NCBI RefSeq assembly: GCF_029931775.1
Contig: NC_079332.1
Span: 2,058,501 to 2,122,500 of the forward strand
Origin: Euleptes europaea
Taxonomy: Eukaryota > Chordata > Lepidosauria > Squamata > Sphaerodactylidae
Length of the DNA: 64,000 nucleotides
Direction of reading: 5' to 3'
Under the pieces are notes generated by a model. That model saw nothing but the letters and a program-made list of their open reading frames with translations, was not told the DNA's origin and ran no database searches. The number at the start of each line of letters is the position of its first letter. Within the stretch, counting starts at the first letter, position 1. Below are positions 11,181-23,150 of the stretch, in pieces. Made by a program: the position numbers and the translations under genes.

Positions 11181-11690
11181 GTGAAGAAAGCTGATAGGAA
11201 GAAAATAGATTCCTTTGAAATGTGGTGTTGGAGGAGAGGGTTACGGATTCTGTGGACTGCCAAAAAAACAAATCAGTGGGTTCTAGATCAAATCAAGCCT
11301 GAACTGACCCTAGAACCTAAAATGACTAAACTGAGGCTGTCGTATTTTGGTCACGTCATGAGACGACAAGAGTCGCTGGAAAAGACAGTCATGCTAGGAA
11401 AATATTGTCGAAGGCTTTCACGGTCAGGGTTCATTGGTTCTTGTAGGTCATCCGGGCAGTGTGACCATCGGTCACACAACCCGGATCACCTACAAGAACC
11501 AATGCTAGGAAAAGTGGAGGGCAGCAGGAAAAGAGGCAGACCCAACAAGAGATGGATGGACTCAATAAAGGAAGCCACAGCCCTCAATTTGCAAGATCTG
11601 AGCAAGGCTGTCAAAGATAGGACATTTTGGAGGACTTTCATTCATAGGGTCGCCATGAGTCGGAAGCAACTTGACGGCACTTAACACACA
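11181..11690 (+). mobile_element. RTE-BovB LINE 3' fragment, interrupted by a Penelope-like insertion
   Basis: The frame encodes the BovB reverse-transcriptase tail: DSFEMWCWRRGLRILWTAKK, LSYFGHVMRRQESLEKTVML, then RKRGRPNKRWMDSIKEAT and SRKQLDGT, followed by a CA microsatellite (11686-11710), the usual BovB 3' end. The coding text is broken by a 99-bp foreign palindrome at 11403-11501 with a 12-bp target duplication, yet the frame happens to stay open across it. A second BovB tail lies at 54640-54835. BovB is common in squamates and is known for horizontal spread. This is not a host gene. Confidence 0.85.
11403..11501 (+). mobile_element. Penelope-like terminal fragment, palindromic
   Basis: Starts TATTGTCGAAGGCTTTCA, the well-known end of vertebrate Penelope-like elements. 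A 31-nt head is followed by two inverted arms (TTGGTTCTTGTAGGTCATCC ... reversed TTCTTG partner at 11490-11500) with a 3-nt loop around 11467. It is flanked by ATGCTAGGAAAA at 11391-11402 and 11502-11513. Confidence 0.75.
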
Positions 11691-11710
11691 CACACACACA
11701 CACCCACACA

Positions 11711-13238
11711 GCCTTTAAGGTGCCGCCGGACTTTGATTTGATAGGTACAATAACCTATTTTTGCACCGGTCTTGCAGATTGGGGGGTGGAGACCCCACCC
11801 GGCTGTCACAATCTGGGGATTTAGTTTGCTATCTAAGACCCCTGCTCAGTCTCCCTCTCTCTTTCTCTCTCTCTCTCTCTGTCACTTCCCAGTCTGTGGC
11901 CAATGCTGCCCCCTCGTGTTCATTGCCCTCCAAGAATGCCTCTCTCCAGAGCTGATCTCGACTCAGGCTAAGCTGTGGCCGGACCTTGACATCTGTCAGC
12001 TTGATTCCAGAGGGTCCTTTCCAGCAAATGCAAACCCCCCCTTGCTCCCAGCCGCCCACCCTCCACACCCAAGCAGCCACCTGATATTTCCTGCCGGCTG
12101 TGTGCATGTCGGGCTGATTACCAGCGTGAAATGGGGATCATAACTGGCAGGGCCGTGTGCCCGACCAGGAATATCGGGGCCGGCAGAGGATTCGCCAACT
12201 GGACGCAGTTTAATCCTGACGTTGACACACACACACACAAAGAGGAGGGGGCACGGGCTAGACTAAGCCTTGTCCATTTAAAACGGGACCGAAATGAATG
12301 GTTCTCTTGCAAAGTTCTTATCTTAGCTGGCCCTCGGTCCCCAATCTGAAGTCATTTCGGCCCTATGAATATTAAGCAAACTACGTTGAAACCACCAACC
12401 AGGTTGCAACTCTGAATGAATTGTGTCCTGTTGCCTTTTCCAGCAGCGGCGCAGCAGTTTTGCGGCACTATGAGTCGGCGAGACCCTTTCAGGCATGCCC
12501 TGGCGCTGCTTTTCATCTAAAGGTCACAGGAGGAGCTCGGCTCAGAAGACAAGGTGACGAAGAAGGGAAGGGTTTTATTTTCCTTACTATTATTATTACT
12601 GCACCACCGTGTTCAGTTTTGCACTTGATCTTCCTGATAGTTGTTGAAAATCACTAGTTCCTCGTTTTATGTATTAACTGTATTTATACCCTGCCTTTCG
12701 AACCCAAAGCAACTGGCAGCACCTGATCAGATCACTTTTACGGTGTTGCTGAAATTTGCACCTGTTTAGTACCTGCCTGTTGTAACAGGCCAGGTTGTTG
12801 AAGCCTGAGCGGCTTTTGCCTAACCCGAGCACTGAATTTTGACAATTGAGGCAGATTTCCCCCAGAGTCATGGTAAGGTATTAGAGTGACTTTCTTGTAT
12901 TATAAAGGAGGGAATTGATGGTAGTTTCTGCCCACTGGATGAGTCCTTCGCGCGTGCCCAGTAGTTGAGAAGAAATGATCTCAAATTTAGCGGTGTTCAT
13001 GGTCAGGCACGGAAGGCACATGGAGGCACCTAAGTAGTAAGTCTCAAAATCTATCAAACTTAATTGTTTTTATTGTAGCTATGCACCGTTTAAAATGGGG
13101 ATGGGGGCAGCCGCAGAAGGCATTTGTAATCGTGTGAAAGAGCAAGGTATTCATGCAAGCAGACACATCCAAATTCATTTGGATATATCCCAACAGCTTG
13201 CTGAACGATTGCATCTGGCCATCAGGAACTGAGCTGAA
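11711..13238. other. Unique non-coding sequence
   Basis: Includes a CT run near 11855-11885 and a CA run near 12220-12240. No recognised repeat family or exon. The open frames across the CT run are compositional. Confidence 0.35.
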
Positions 13239-13240
13239 GT

Positions 13241-13830
13241 AGAATCATAGAGTTGGAAGGGACCACCAGGGTCATCAAGTCCAACCCCCTGCACAATGCA
13301 GGAAATTCACAACTACCTCCCCCACCCCCAACACCCCCAGTGACCAGAAGATGGCCAAGATGCCCTCCCTCTCATCATCTGCCTAAGGTCACAGAATCAG
13401 CATTGCTGACAGATGGCCATATAACCTCTGCTTAAAAACCTCCAGGGAAGGAGCGCTTACCACCTCCCAAGGAAGCCTGTTCCACTGAGGAACCGCTCTA
13501 ACTGTTAGAAAATTCTTCCTAATGTCTAGATGGAAACTCTTTTAATTTAATTTCAACCCGTTGTTTCTGGTCCAACCTTCTTGGGCAACAGAAAACAACT
13601 CAGCACCCTCCTCTATAAGACAGGCCTTCAAGTGCTTGAAGATGGTTATCATGACCCCCCTCAGTCTTCTCCTCTTCAGACTAAACATACCCAGCTCCTT
13701 CAACCTTTCCTCATAGGACTTGGTCTCCGGACCCCTCACCATCTTTGTTGCCCTCCCCTGGACACGTCCCAGCTTGTCTACATCTTTCTTAAATTGTGGT
13801 GGCCAAAACTGAACACAATACTCTAGTGAG
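13241..13830 (-). repeat. CR1 LINE 3' fragment, long
   Basis: Reverse-strand CR1 end (GAATCATAGAGTTGGAAGGG) running back through ORF2 to GAACACAATACTCTAGTGAG. On the reverse strand it encodes PPQFKKDVDKLGRVQGRATK and SYEERLKELGMFSLKRRRLR, the CR1 reverse-transcriptase carboxy-terminus. Confidence 0.85.
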
Positions 13831-14686
13831 TACTGAGTTGTCACATCTCTTTGACTTTCTATGGATCAAACTTTTACCAAGGGTGGATCAAAATAACGTT
13901 TTACTGTCGGAGAGTCCTACTTCTGCCATTTTTGTAACCCAAGCTTGGTCGAAACATTCCTCCAGCAGAAGAGAAGATTAATTTCTGTGCCTGGAGTCTG
14001 TTCCTCTCAGGGCCATTCTTTCATCTGCCGAGCTTTCCGCCTGCCTTCCCAGGGAGTTTCCAAACACAGATTACACATGTGCGCAAATAGCATCCAGTGG
14101 GGAGAACCAATATCTCACGTACCGTGTGAGGCGCTCTGACTAGCTGGTGCTAATTTTAGCAGTCACCTTGGCGAGCATTTGGGAAGTCAGTGGGACTGCC
14201 AGGAAACCAGACAGATCGAGTGATGGATGATGATCCGAAGGATTACATCTGTCTGTGTATCTTTCTGCATACAGACCCCCCTTTTTAACAACTCAGAGTC
14301 ATCCAAGGTTACCAATTCCAGCCTCAAACAGCCTGGAGTTTAGTTCTTTGAAACTGTCTTGGAAAACGGGGAGGAGGGTCCCTTGCAAAAGAAGAGTGTA
14401 TATAATTACGTAGAGCGGTCCCAGAAAGGACTTCCGGGGGAAATAAAATCGGGGTTTTGGAAGTGGTGACTGTGACTTCCGATGCAGGGGGGCCAGAGGG
14501 CTGGACTTGGACCCTGCAGTATTGAGCCCAACGAGGATGCTGTTGGGTGCGGGGAGTCCTGGATGGGGGGGCTAGGCCTTTCCTGATTAAAACTCTCTCG
14601 CGCACTCTCACACACACTCCTTAGACTGCTAGGAGAGAGAAAAATGGACACCCCAAGTCTGTCTTTTTCCCCCCCTCCCTCTCTAC
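13831..14686. other. Unique non-coding sequence
   Basis: No repeat family or exon recognised. Confidence 0.35.
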
Positions 14687-14842
14687 AAGGGCTTCTGGTT
14701 AGTATCTGGATGGGAGACCACCAAAGAATACCAGGGTTGCTGTGCAGAGGAAGGCACTGGCAAACCACCTCTGTTAGCCTCTTGCCTTGAAAACCCCATA
14801 AGTCAGCTGCGACTTGAAGGCACTTTACACACACACACAAGG
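14687..14842 (+). repeat. 5S rRNA-derived SINE, 5'-truncated
   Basis: Retains GGTTAGTATCTGGATGGGAG and ACCACCAAAGAATACCAGGG from the 5S 3' half, then TCTTGCCTTGAAAACCCCAT and a terminal ACAC repeat. Confidence 0.75.
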
Positions 14843-15076
14843 GCTTCAAGCAGAAGGGGTGTGTGTCATGTTTTGATCGGGAAGCAGTGTTGCTGTGTTG
14901 GGCGGGGGCTAACCCTGGTTCCCTGGAGCCACAGTTCCCAAATGACACACCTGGATTTCCGGTCATGAGACTCCTGTGTGCGACCTGCAGTGTGGCCTCA
15001 AGGAAGCCCCCCAGTTATTGGTGATCCAGAGGAGGACCGCCGGTAGAGAAAGACATCACAGAATGATGCTTGATTT

Positions 15077-15375
<299 letters not shown>

Positions 15376-16990
15376 TATCTGGGTCAAAGGCGGGCTGGAA
15401 ATTAAACTGGAGCCTGACCCTAGAGCCCTTTCTCCAAATCTGAGTGGTACTGCGTGGTCACCACGCTGGTAGTCTGCTGGAGGTGACTTTGGACTAGGCC
15501 TTCTTGGGCTTTGCTTGTGCCCTGGCCTTGTTGTTGAAAAGTGGTCCTGGCTGTTGTGTGTGGCAGACTGAGATCCCTCTTCTGTTTCTTACTCTGTGCA
15601 GCTTCCTCCTGAACCTTGGTCGTTCTGTGATCATCACCAGCGTCATAGCTGCGCACGTTGCTTGTAAGCACTCTGCACATGCTCCATGGCACTGACTTTT
15701 TTTAGTGGGTATGCGCGTTGCTGGCTTCTGTTTTCCAGAGCCGAACCCTAGCAATACAGGGTGTCCAGGGATGAGATTAAAACACTCTGTGGTGCTAGGG
15801 TGACTGTTAAAAACCAGCTGGATCCTCACTAGATCTCCGGCTAGAAGTGAAAGAGTGCCTTGATTGAACCGATATCCAAGCCCCGATTTCTGCAGCCGGG
15901 CGGCTTTTCTCTGCCGGGTCCCAATTCGGTAAGACTTTGGAGCCGTTCTTTTAGATGGGGCTTGCATGCGAGGACACCGTGGTGGATTGGGCCCAGAAGT
16001 CTGCAGCAGCCTCTGCACCAAATGTTACACAGACCTTGTGACGTGACCCTTGTTTCCTAAGGTTAGGGAGAGCAGGCAGGGTCCCACACTAAGGTTTCAG
16101 TCTGGTGTGAATTATTTTAAATATAGCCAAGGAAAGAAGGGGAGGGGGAATAGTGCCACTCATCCCCCCCTTTCAGAAAACAGATGCTTTATTTCTGTTA
16201 AATATGCCACAGAGATAGAAGATGGCTGAGGAGGGGCGGGGAAGGGAGAGCCAAGTTTCAAAGCTACCCGACTTGACCAAACGCAAGATTATGTTACTTT
16301 CGGCACGGTACAGAACTTCACACCCCAAGATTTATGGACCCTCCTTCTGAGGAGTGATGGATTGATGTTGGTGATTTTTATTGGACTGGGAAGGTAGAGC
16401 CAAGAGGGGAGGAGGGAGAAATAATTAAAAAAGCATAAATCAGAAATGCAGCTTGACGTCTGGAGAACTGGAGAGTGTTTGGCTCGCAGCGAGCGAAAGG
16501 AGAACTCTGTAGAAGGGACGGCGGTGCAGAAAATGGAAACGAACGGGCAGAAAAAAATGGGGTGTGTGTGTGCATTTCTTGAAGTGCTTGGGAGAGCAGG
16601 AGTTCGAGAGATGGAGAGCCTTTTATTGGAGTGCCTTTTTGCCAGAGGCAAAAGTACACCCGTTTCCATGTGCCATGGGACACTTGGGCATCAAACCCGC
16701 CTGCCAGCGCAGAGAAGGGTGTTCCAAAAAGAGTGGAAGCGTGGGCCTCATTGTGGGGTTGATGGAATATCTTCTCTCTTTTTCTTTTTCCAATCAGTCA
16801 TTTTTTATGTGTTGGTGCTAATGGTAACTTTTTTTTTGGGGGGGGGGGGGAGCTGCAAGTCACCGGATATATGCAGGAGTGTTTTGCTTTTTGCAAGCAT
16901 TAGGAGAAACTGAGAGTTTGCAGGCTCTGATTTGGAAGGAAAGAGGCATTGGGACCCTTTTGGCTCTCACCGCCACATCCCGGTCCTTTC
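15376..16990. other. Unique non-coding sequence
   Basis: No exon or known family can be supported. A poly-T/poly-G junction lies at 16830-16850. The longest frame (reverse strand, 15494-16021) has no recognisable domain. Confidence 0.3.
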
Positions 16991-16991
16991 C

Positions 16992-17310
16992 CAGCATGGT
17001 GTAGTGGTTAAGAGCGGTGGTTTAGAGCGGTGGACTCTGATCTGGAGAACCGGGGTTGATTCCCCACTCCTCCATACGAGCTGCGGAGGCTGGTCTGGTA
17101 AACTGTATTTGTTTCCCCGCTCCTACACATGAAGCCAGCTGGGTGACCTTGGGCTAATCACAGCTCTCTCAGCCTCACCTACCTCACAGGGTGTCTGTTG
17201 TGGCGAGGGGAAGGGAAGGTGCTCGTAAGCTGGTTTGATTCTTCCTTAAGTGGTAGAGAAAGTCTGCATATAAAAACCAGCTGCTCCTCCTCCTCCTCTT
17301 CTTCTTCGAA
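16992..17310 (+). repeat. tRNA-derived SINE, family A
   Basis: Head CATGGTGTAGTGGTTAAGAG, body GAAGCCAGCTGGGTGACC, tail ATATAAAAACCAGCTGC followed by a CTC/TTC run. Confidence 0.9.
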
Positions 17311-18056
17311 GTTTTTGGGAGTGTGTGTGGCTGTCGCAACTTCCCCCTCTGTCATATTTCATGGCATTCAGAATGTCATACCCGGCTCCCTTGGAGGAAC
17401 CGTGTGGTAGGATACAGGCGGGTATATTGCGACCCATCCAAGTTTGGTATATACCAGAAAGAGGTACACATCCTAGAAGTAATCTCATCCTGTTCACCCC
17501 CTCGAGGGACCATTTGTGGACTTGGGGCAACCCTGAAGCGGAGACGAAAGGCAGCAGTTGTAAGGGTAGCAGCGCAGATTGCAGAGCGAGGGCCATAAAT
17601 CGGGAAAGTTAACACAGAGGGGGGAAAGGGGGGGAAGGAACAATATGTTTTGGTAATAATTTTGAACTGGTGACCCGTCCTGGTACAGTTCAGAACTCGC
17701 CAGTATTAGGCATCTGTCATTCAAGGAATGATTAACACTTTACCAAATGTCTCCAGCCGTTTAATAAAAGTTGGACATAGAACATGCAAGTAATTGCTTC
17801 CAAATGGCCGGGAGAGGTTGGTGCATCTATGGATGGCTTTGTGTTTTGGGGCAGGGGGGCGGGCACAGAGAACCCTTACCGACTCGTCCATCCTCCACGG
17901 TCTCCCCCATTCCCACCCCACCGTTGGAAAGCACTTCAGGGGGAAAGAAATGCAGACAGTGAAACAGTCCAAAAAGATTACGTGGTTTAGAGCTGGTATG
18001 TTATCTCGCCTTGAGATCTCAACAAGACCCCAAGAAAGCAGGCTTCCCCTTTTCAA
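17311..18056. other. Unique non-coding sequence
   Basis: No repeat family or exon recognised. Confidence 0.35.
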
Positions 18057-18337
18057 CAGACTTTCTCTACCATTTAAGGGAGAATCAAACCCGCTTACAA
18101 TCCCCTTCCCTTCCCCTCCCCACAACAAACACTCTGTGAGGTAGGTGGGGCTGAGAGAGCCGTGACTAGCCCGAGGTCACCCAGCTGGCTTTGTGTGCAG
18201 GAGTGGGGAAACCAACCCAGTTCGCCGGATTAGCCTCCGCCGCTCATGTGGAGGAGTGGGGGAATCGAACCCGGTTCTCCAGATCAGAGTCCACTGCTCC
18301 AAACCACTGCTCTTAACCACTACACCACGCTGGCTCT
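18057..18337 (-). repeat. tRNA-derived SINE, family A
   Basis: Inverted copy from CTTTCTCTACCATTTAAGGG to ACTACACCACGCTGGCTC. Confidence 0.88.
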
Positions 18338-18620
18338 CTGTGAGGGAATGCCATGGTTAGCCGGCGCTCCAGGGTTTCTGTCCCCATCCCTAGATTCTCT
18401 CTCAAAGCTAAAGATCTGATTAGGAATGGGTGTATTAATGCCTGCACATTTTTACGTCTTGGGAAGAATTAATTAGGAATTTGATGTGGTTGTGTAAAAC
18501 CCTTCTGGGCTGCGAAGAGTACAGTTAGTCAACCCACCAAAACAGGAGGACTTGGGGCTCCTAACGTAAAATTGTACAGGTGTGAGGTGGGTGGATGTGA
18601 AAGAATGGCATTTCCCTGAC

Positions 18621-18815
18621 CAGTGGTTTCCAAACTGTGCTCCACGGAGCACTTGGTGCTCCGCGAAACATCTCCTAGTGCTCTGTGAAGAGATTGGAAA
18701 GAAAAATACCACTGCCATTCAGTTTATTATATTGGTGCTAGGTGAAAAATAGTGCTCCGTGACGAATTTCTGTCCTGAAAAGTGCTCCGTGGCTCAAAAG
18801 GTTCGGGAACCGCTG
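18621..18815. mobile_element. Non-autonomous hAT DNA transposon, whole
   Basis: Imperfect inverted ends CAGTGGTTTCCAAACT and GTTCGGGAACCGCTG, with inner inverted GTGCTCCACGGAGCACT-like blocks. It is flanked by an 8-bp duplication, TCCCTGAC at 18613-18620 and TCCCTGAT at 18816-18823. Ends and duplication length are those of the hAT superfamily. It encodes no transposase. Confidence 0.8.
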
Positions 18816-18823
18816 TCCCTGAT

Positions 18824-19600
18824 GAAGCCCGGGGCGGTGTGCTGCCCGTCTGTCACACAGGGTTCAAATTATCCCCGGCTGGCTCCTTGAAACCGGAGCT
18901 CCCGCCGCTGATGGCCACGAGACGTGGGAGATAAAGGTCAAACTTGATGTTCCTGTGAGCTTTCCTTCGCTTCTGACACCTCCGTGGCACTCACTCCCTG
19001 CGCCCCTCTCGCTATCTTTAAGGATTTGCTGGCTGGCAGTTAAGCTCTTTCCCAGTCCTTTATTAATAATGCCGTAATAAAAAAAGTGTCAGCGTCTTTT
19101 CACTGAAGGCTGGCGAAGCCATTCCTAATCCGAAGAGGGATTTAGGCCTCCTTGAGAGGTAGATTTTTTATCGGTGCCCCTTTCTTTATCGCCTCTCCTT
19201 TGGTTTCCGTGCCTCCGGCTCTCCGCTGACGGGGCTCCGTTGTGGGGCAAACCCATAAATCTCTCGTCTGTAATTCTTTCTTTTCTCAGGCTTTCGTACT
19301 CCAGGAGAGGGGCTACAAATATGACCCCGAAAGGGAGACAGTGGTTTTCCTGATAATGTTGTGGAGGTCCCGCTCTGAGGTTGGAAGATAGCATGGACAT
19401 TATCTCAGATCTCTCTCGTGATAAGGCGAGCTTGGAAGGCCCGTTCCTGCTTCTGAGATGCCCTCGATACTCCCTGCTTCAATGGAGCCACCATACAAAG
19501 GTTGGAACGAGTAAATACATCGTGGAGCAAGTCCCCTAAAAAGAGAGCAGGGGGAAACTCAGCGATAAAGAGGCAAGGAGGATTCAAGAAGAGGGAATCT
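18824..19600. other. Unique block, candidate conserved non-coding DNA
   Basis: Free of repeats, with AT-rich cores such as CCTTTATTAATAATGCCGTA (about 19058) separated by balanced sequence. No frame looks like an exon. The texture resembles conserved developmental non-coding elements. This is inference from composition only. Confidence 0.35.
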
Positions 19601-19634
19601 GATGTGTCGCTTTCCCCTTCTGACCCACCCCAAG

Positions 19635-19973
19635 ATGAACACACAAAACTGCCTTATACTGAATCAGACCCTTGGTCCATCAAAATCAGTATTGCTACTC
19701 AGACCGACAGGAGCTCTCCAGGGTCTCAGGCAGAAAAGGGTCTTTCACTTCACCTGCTTGCCTAGTCCCTTTAACTGGAGATGCCGAGGATTGAACTTAA
19801 CTTGGGACTATTGTCGAAGGCTTTCATGGTCAGAGTTCATTGGTTCTTGTGGGTTATCCGGGCTGTGTAACCAGACCACGGTTACACAGCCCGGATAACC
19901 CACAAGAACCAATTAACTTGGGACCTTCTGCATGCCAAGCAGAGGCTCTACCACTGAGCCATGGCCCCTCTCC
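19635..19973 (-). repeat. tRNA-derived SINE, family B, split by a Penelope-like insertion
   Basis: Begins ACTGCCTTATACTGAATCAG and ends TCTACCACTGAGCCATGGCC. The element is interrupted at 19809-19912; the two halves meet at the duplicated TTAACTTGGGAC. Confidence 0.85.
19809..19912 (+). mobile_element. Penelope-like terminal fragment, palindromic
   Basis: Same head as at 11403 (TATTGTCGAAGGCTTTCA, 31 nt), then arms of about 34 nt: TTGGTTCTTGTGGGTTATCC to GTGTAACC and its inverted partner ending CACAAGAACCAA. Target duplication TTAACTTGGGAC at 19797-19808 and 19913-19924. Confidence 0.78.
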
Positions 19974-20116
19974 AGGGCTCTCCAGGGTCTCAGGCACAGA
20001 GGTCTTTCATATCACCTACCTGCCTAGTCCCTTTAACTGGAGATGCCACTGGGGATTGAACCTGGGACCTTCTGCACGCCAAGCAGAGGCTCTACCACTG
20101 AGCCACATCCCCTCCC
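19974..20116 (-). repeat. tRNA-derived SINE, family B, partial
   Basis: Directly abuts the previous copy. Contains GGTCTCAGGCACAGAGGTCT, the reversed B box GGATTGAACC and the head end CTACCACTGAGCCACATCCC. Confidence 0.8.
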
Positions 20117-21450
20117 TGCTGCACCTGCCAGAAGAACAACATCCAGCTGTGGCGAAACGAACACAGCGGGGCTCACTTTGCACAGTTGCAGGAACAGAAC
20201 CAACCAGCCCAGCCCCGGTCCACAGGACCTCCGTTTGTCATCTCCGCAGCAAACATCTCCATCTTCCAAAGGTTTGAAAAACAGGCTTTGGAGTACCCAT
20301 TTTTTTTCCATAAAGGATCACGAGGCCTTTAAAGCCAGGATTTATAAACCGCGGTGAAAGGCCTCGCGATGGGCCAGAGGTCTGCTTCTGAAATTGAACA
20401 AATTGTCGTTTTATGGCTCCCGCCGGCTCGGGGCGTCGTAAATCTCGCCCGTGTTTAAAGCATCTGCTCTTTCCCAGCCGCACCCCCGGCTTCTGGAGGA
20501 GGCGGAATGTCCTGTCGCTTCCTGAGGCTGGCTGCCACAACCCTGGGGAGCAACTCAGGAAAGTTTTAAAGGCAATATTTATGGATGATCGCTATGAATC
20601 AGGGCCCTGCAAGGTAAAGCCGGGCCTGTTCTTCATTAAAGGCTTGGAAACTCTGCACGGAGGTTTTCCCTGCGGGGAGACAAAAGAAATTGAGTGAAAG
20701 AGAAATGGTTTTAGAGTTAAGCCAGATCTTTTCCTGGTTTCCACCCTCTCTCCTGTTCTATTTTCAGCCAGTCTGTTCCCGTTCATCCCCCCCCCCCGTG
20801 TTGTTGTTTTTTTCGTTGTACTTCATCTGTCTTTTTTCCCTTTCCGAATCAGGGGTATACTGCCTGTAGCCATGGAGGCTCCATTTCGCAATCCCAGCTA
20901 TGGGTGCTTCCACACTGGGCCCATTTTCTTCCACCAAGCCACGGCTATTGTAGCATCAGTGGTGGGCAGGACTAGGATGGAGGATCCAGGACCCCTCCGC
21001 TGCTGCCACACAACGGGTTCCCCTCCCGCTGGCCTGCTTGCAAGCCCGTGGAGGAAGCCACGGCTGGAGCGCTAACGCAGGTTGCATTCCAGGGCCTACG
21101 ACCTTTTGAATTTCCTTTCCAACCTAGTAGCTTTCCACCTTAAGTGGCAGAACTGGCAAGCGGGCCTCTGACGGGTTTTGTTTTTGGACAGCGTGTTAGT
21201 TCCATCCTGGTGACACCTCTCTCTCTTCCCCCCCACCCCATTTATTTTTCCTTCCAAAATCGCCTCTGGAATGTGCTGGGAAAGCGGTCCCAAAATACCC
21301 GTGGACTCTCGCCCAAGCTGTGGGCGTGAGGACTTGGAGCCGAGAGGGCGAGGTGTGCCGACTGGAGCCCGTGGATGGCTCCTCTCGGTCTTGGCACCTC
21401 GCCGGGGCGGGAGAGAGGGGAGCGACCTGACGAGGGGCCGTCCTCTTTCC
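20117..21450. other. Unique block, candidate conserved non-coding DNA at about 20280-20700
   Basis: 20280-20700 is repeat-free with AT-rich cores (GGATTTATAAACCGCGGTG; AATTGAACAAATTGTCG) and no exon-like frame. The rest is ordinary unique sequence with short C and T runs near 20790. Confidence 0.35.
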
Positions 21451-21454
21451 AGAG

Positions 21455-21677
21455 GCTGGAGGGGAAGGGCCGTGGCTCAGTGGGAGAGCATCTGCTTGGC
21501 GTGCAGAAGGTCCCAGGTTCAATCCCCGGCATCTCCAGTTAACTGTTAAAGGGACTAGGCAAGGAGGTGATGCAAAAGATCTCTGCCTGAGACCCTGGAG
21601 AGCCGCTGCTGGTCTGAGTAGACAATACTGACTTTGATGGACCAAGGGTCTGGTTCAGTAGAAGGCAGCCTCATGTG
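21455..21677 (+). repeat. tRNA-derived SINE, family B, full length
   Basis: Head GGGCCGTGGCTCAGTGGGAG, B box GGTTCAATCC, and 3' end GAAGGCAGCCTCATGTGTTC. Confidence 0.9.
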
Positions 21678-21697
21678 TTCATGGTTTTGCTTATGTT

Positions 21698-21922
21698 CTG
21701 GGGAGGGGCTGTGGCTCAGTGGGAGAGCACCTGCTTGGAGTGCAGAAGGTCCCAGGTTCAATCCCCGGCATCTCCAGTTAAAGGTACTAGGCAGGCAGGT
21801 GATGTGAAAAACCCCTGCCTGAGACCCTGGAGAGCTGCTGCCAGTCTGAGTAGACAATACTGTCTTTGATGGACCAAGGATGATGATTCAGTATAAGGCA
21901 GCTTCATGTGTTCATGTGGTCA
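21698..21922 (+). repeat. tRNA-derived SINE, family B, full length
   Basis: Second copy in the same orientation only about 20 bp after the first: GGGGCTGTGGCTCAGTGGGA, GGTTCAATCC, AAGGCAGCTTCATGTGTTCA. Confidence 0.9.
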
Positions 21923-22021
21923 CTTCATTGTCAGAGGGCTGGCCTCTGGCTTTTTGGTGGCCCTGCTTTTAACTGTCGTCTAACTGTTGCTTCTTTGGAA
22001 ATGCCATCCTGGAAAGCCACT

Positions 22022-22300
22022 CTAACAGAGCGGTTCCTCAGTGGAACAGGCTTCCTCGGGAGGTGGTGGGCTCTCCTTCCCTGGAGGTTTTGAAGCAGAG
22101 GCTAGATGGCCATCTGTCAGCAAGGCTGATTCTATGAACTTGGGCAGTTCATGGGAGGGAGGCAATCTTGGCCATCTTCTGGGCATGGAGTAGGGGTCAC
22201 TCGGAGTGTGGGAGGAGGGGTAGTTGTGAATTCCCTGCCTTGTCCAGGGGGTTGGACTAGATGACCCTGGTGGTCCCTTCCAACTCTACGATTCTATGAA
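22022..22300 (+). repeat. CR1 LINE 3' fragment
   Basis: Starts at GAGCGGTTCCTCAGTGGAAC in the ORF2 end and finishes with TTCCAACTCTACGATTCTAT. Confidence 0.88.
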
Positions 22301-22305
22301 TACCT

Positions 22306-22485
22306 GGAGATTTGGAGTGGAGGCTGGGGAAAGACCTCAATGGGGGACAGTGACGCAGAGTCCACCCTCCAAAGTAGCAGTTCCCACCAGGGGATGTGAT
22401 CTCTATGGTCCAGAGATGAGTTGTAATTCCAGGAGATTTCCAGGTGCCACCGGGAGGTTGGTAAGCAGCCTTGCCCTCAGACTGA
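22306..22485. repeat. MITE-like fragment with paired ends
   Basis: Contains ACCTGGAGATTTGGAGTGGA and, 120 bp later, GTTGTAATTCCAGGAGATTT with CACCGGGAGGTTGGTAAG. This resembles a diverged relative of the TAGGGTTGCC hAT MITEs, but no clean duplication is seen. Confidence 0.45.
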
Positions 22486-22589
22486 ACCTTGCCAGCCCCA
22501 CTGGAGCAAGTCTCGATTCTCTCCTAAGAAGCAAAGGAAACTCTGGAGAGAAGAGTGCAGCCTCTGTGTCAGCTGAGGATAGGGAGGCC

Positions 22590-23150
22590 ACACATGAACA
22601 CACATGAAGCTGCCTGATACTGAACCAGACCCTCGGTCCATCAAAGTCAGTATTGTCTACTCAGACCGGCAGCGGCTGTCCAGGGTCTCAGGCAGAAGTC
22701 TTTCATTTTTAAAAAAAATATTTTTATTATTTTTATAACATAAAACAAAACAAAAAAGAAAAATACAAGCTGATACCTTCAATATACATAATAAAACTTC
22801 ATTATATAATTGAATAATCAAGATATCATCAAAAAACCCACCACCCACCTTAACATGTGTCCCATCACCATTGTGGTCGACTTCCGGAGAAGTGTCTAAG
22901 CAGTTTAGAATTAAACAAAATTTTCAACAATTTATTTTTCAAAATTATATCTATAACTCGTTCACTATATTAGTAAAATTCATTTTTGCCATTTTATCCC
23001 GATACGCAAAGGCCTTTGAGCATATCGTTTTAAATTCTTCCAAATCCTTCCCATGAAGGGAATCTTTCACAACACCTCCTTGCCTGGTCCCTTTACCTTG
23101 AGACGCCGGGGATTGAACCTGGGACCTTCTGCATGCCAAGCAGATGAACA
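22590..23150 (-). repeat. tRNA-derived SINE, family B, split by an L1 tail
   Basis: Starts GAAGCTGCCTGATACTGAAC. Broken at 22705 by the L1 insert and resumes at GAATCTTTCACAACACCTCC, ending GACCTTCTGCATGCCAAGCA. Confidence 0.82.
22706..23059 (-). mobile_element. L1 LINE 3' tail, antisense
   Basis: AT-rich 354-bp insert inside a SINE. It begins with a T/A-rich stretch (the poly-A side of a reverse-strand element) and lies between related copies of GAA(G)TCTTTCA. No long coding part survives. Confidence 0.6.

Noticed and set aside
11181-11684. A 167-codon frame that looks like a host gene
   Set aside because: It is the carboxy-terminal end of BovB reverse transcriptase interrupted by a Penelope-like insert.
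15376-16060. Possible remnant of a larger retroelement
   Set aside because: Some local text is suggestive, but no terminal repeats, duplication or coding domain could be supported, so no element is called.
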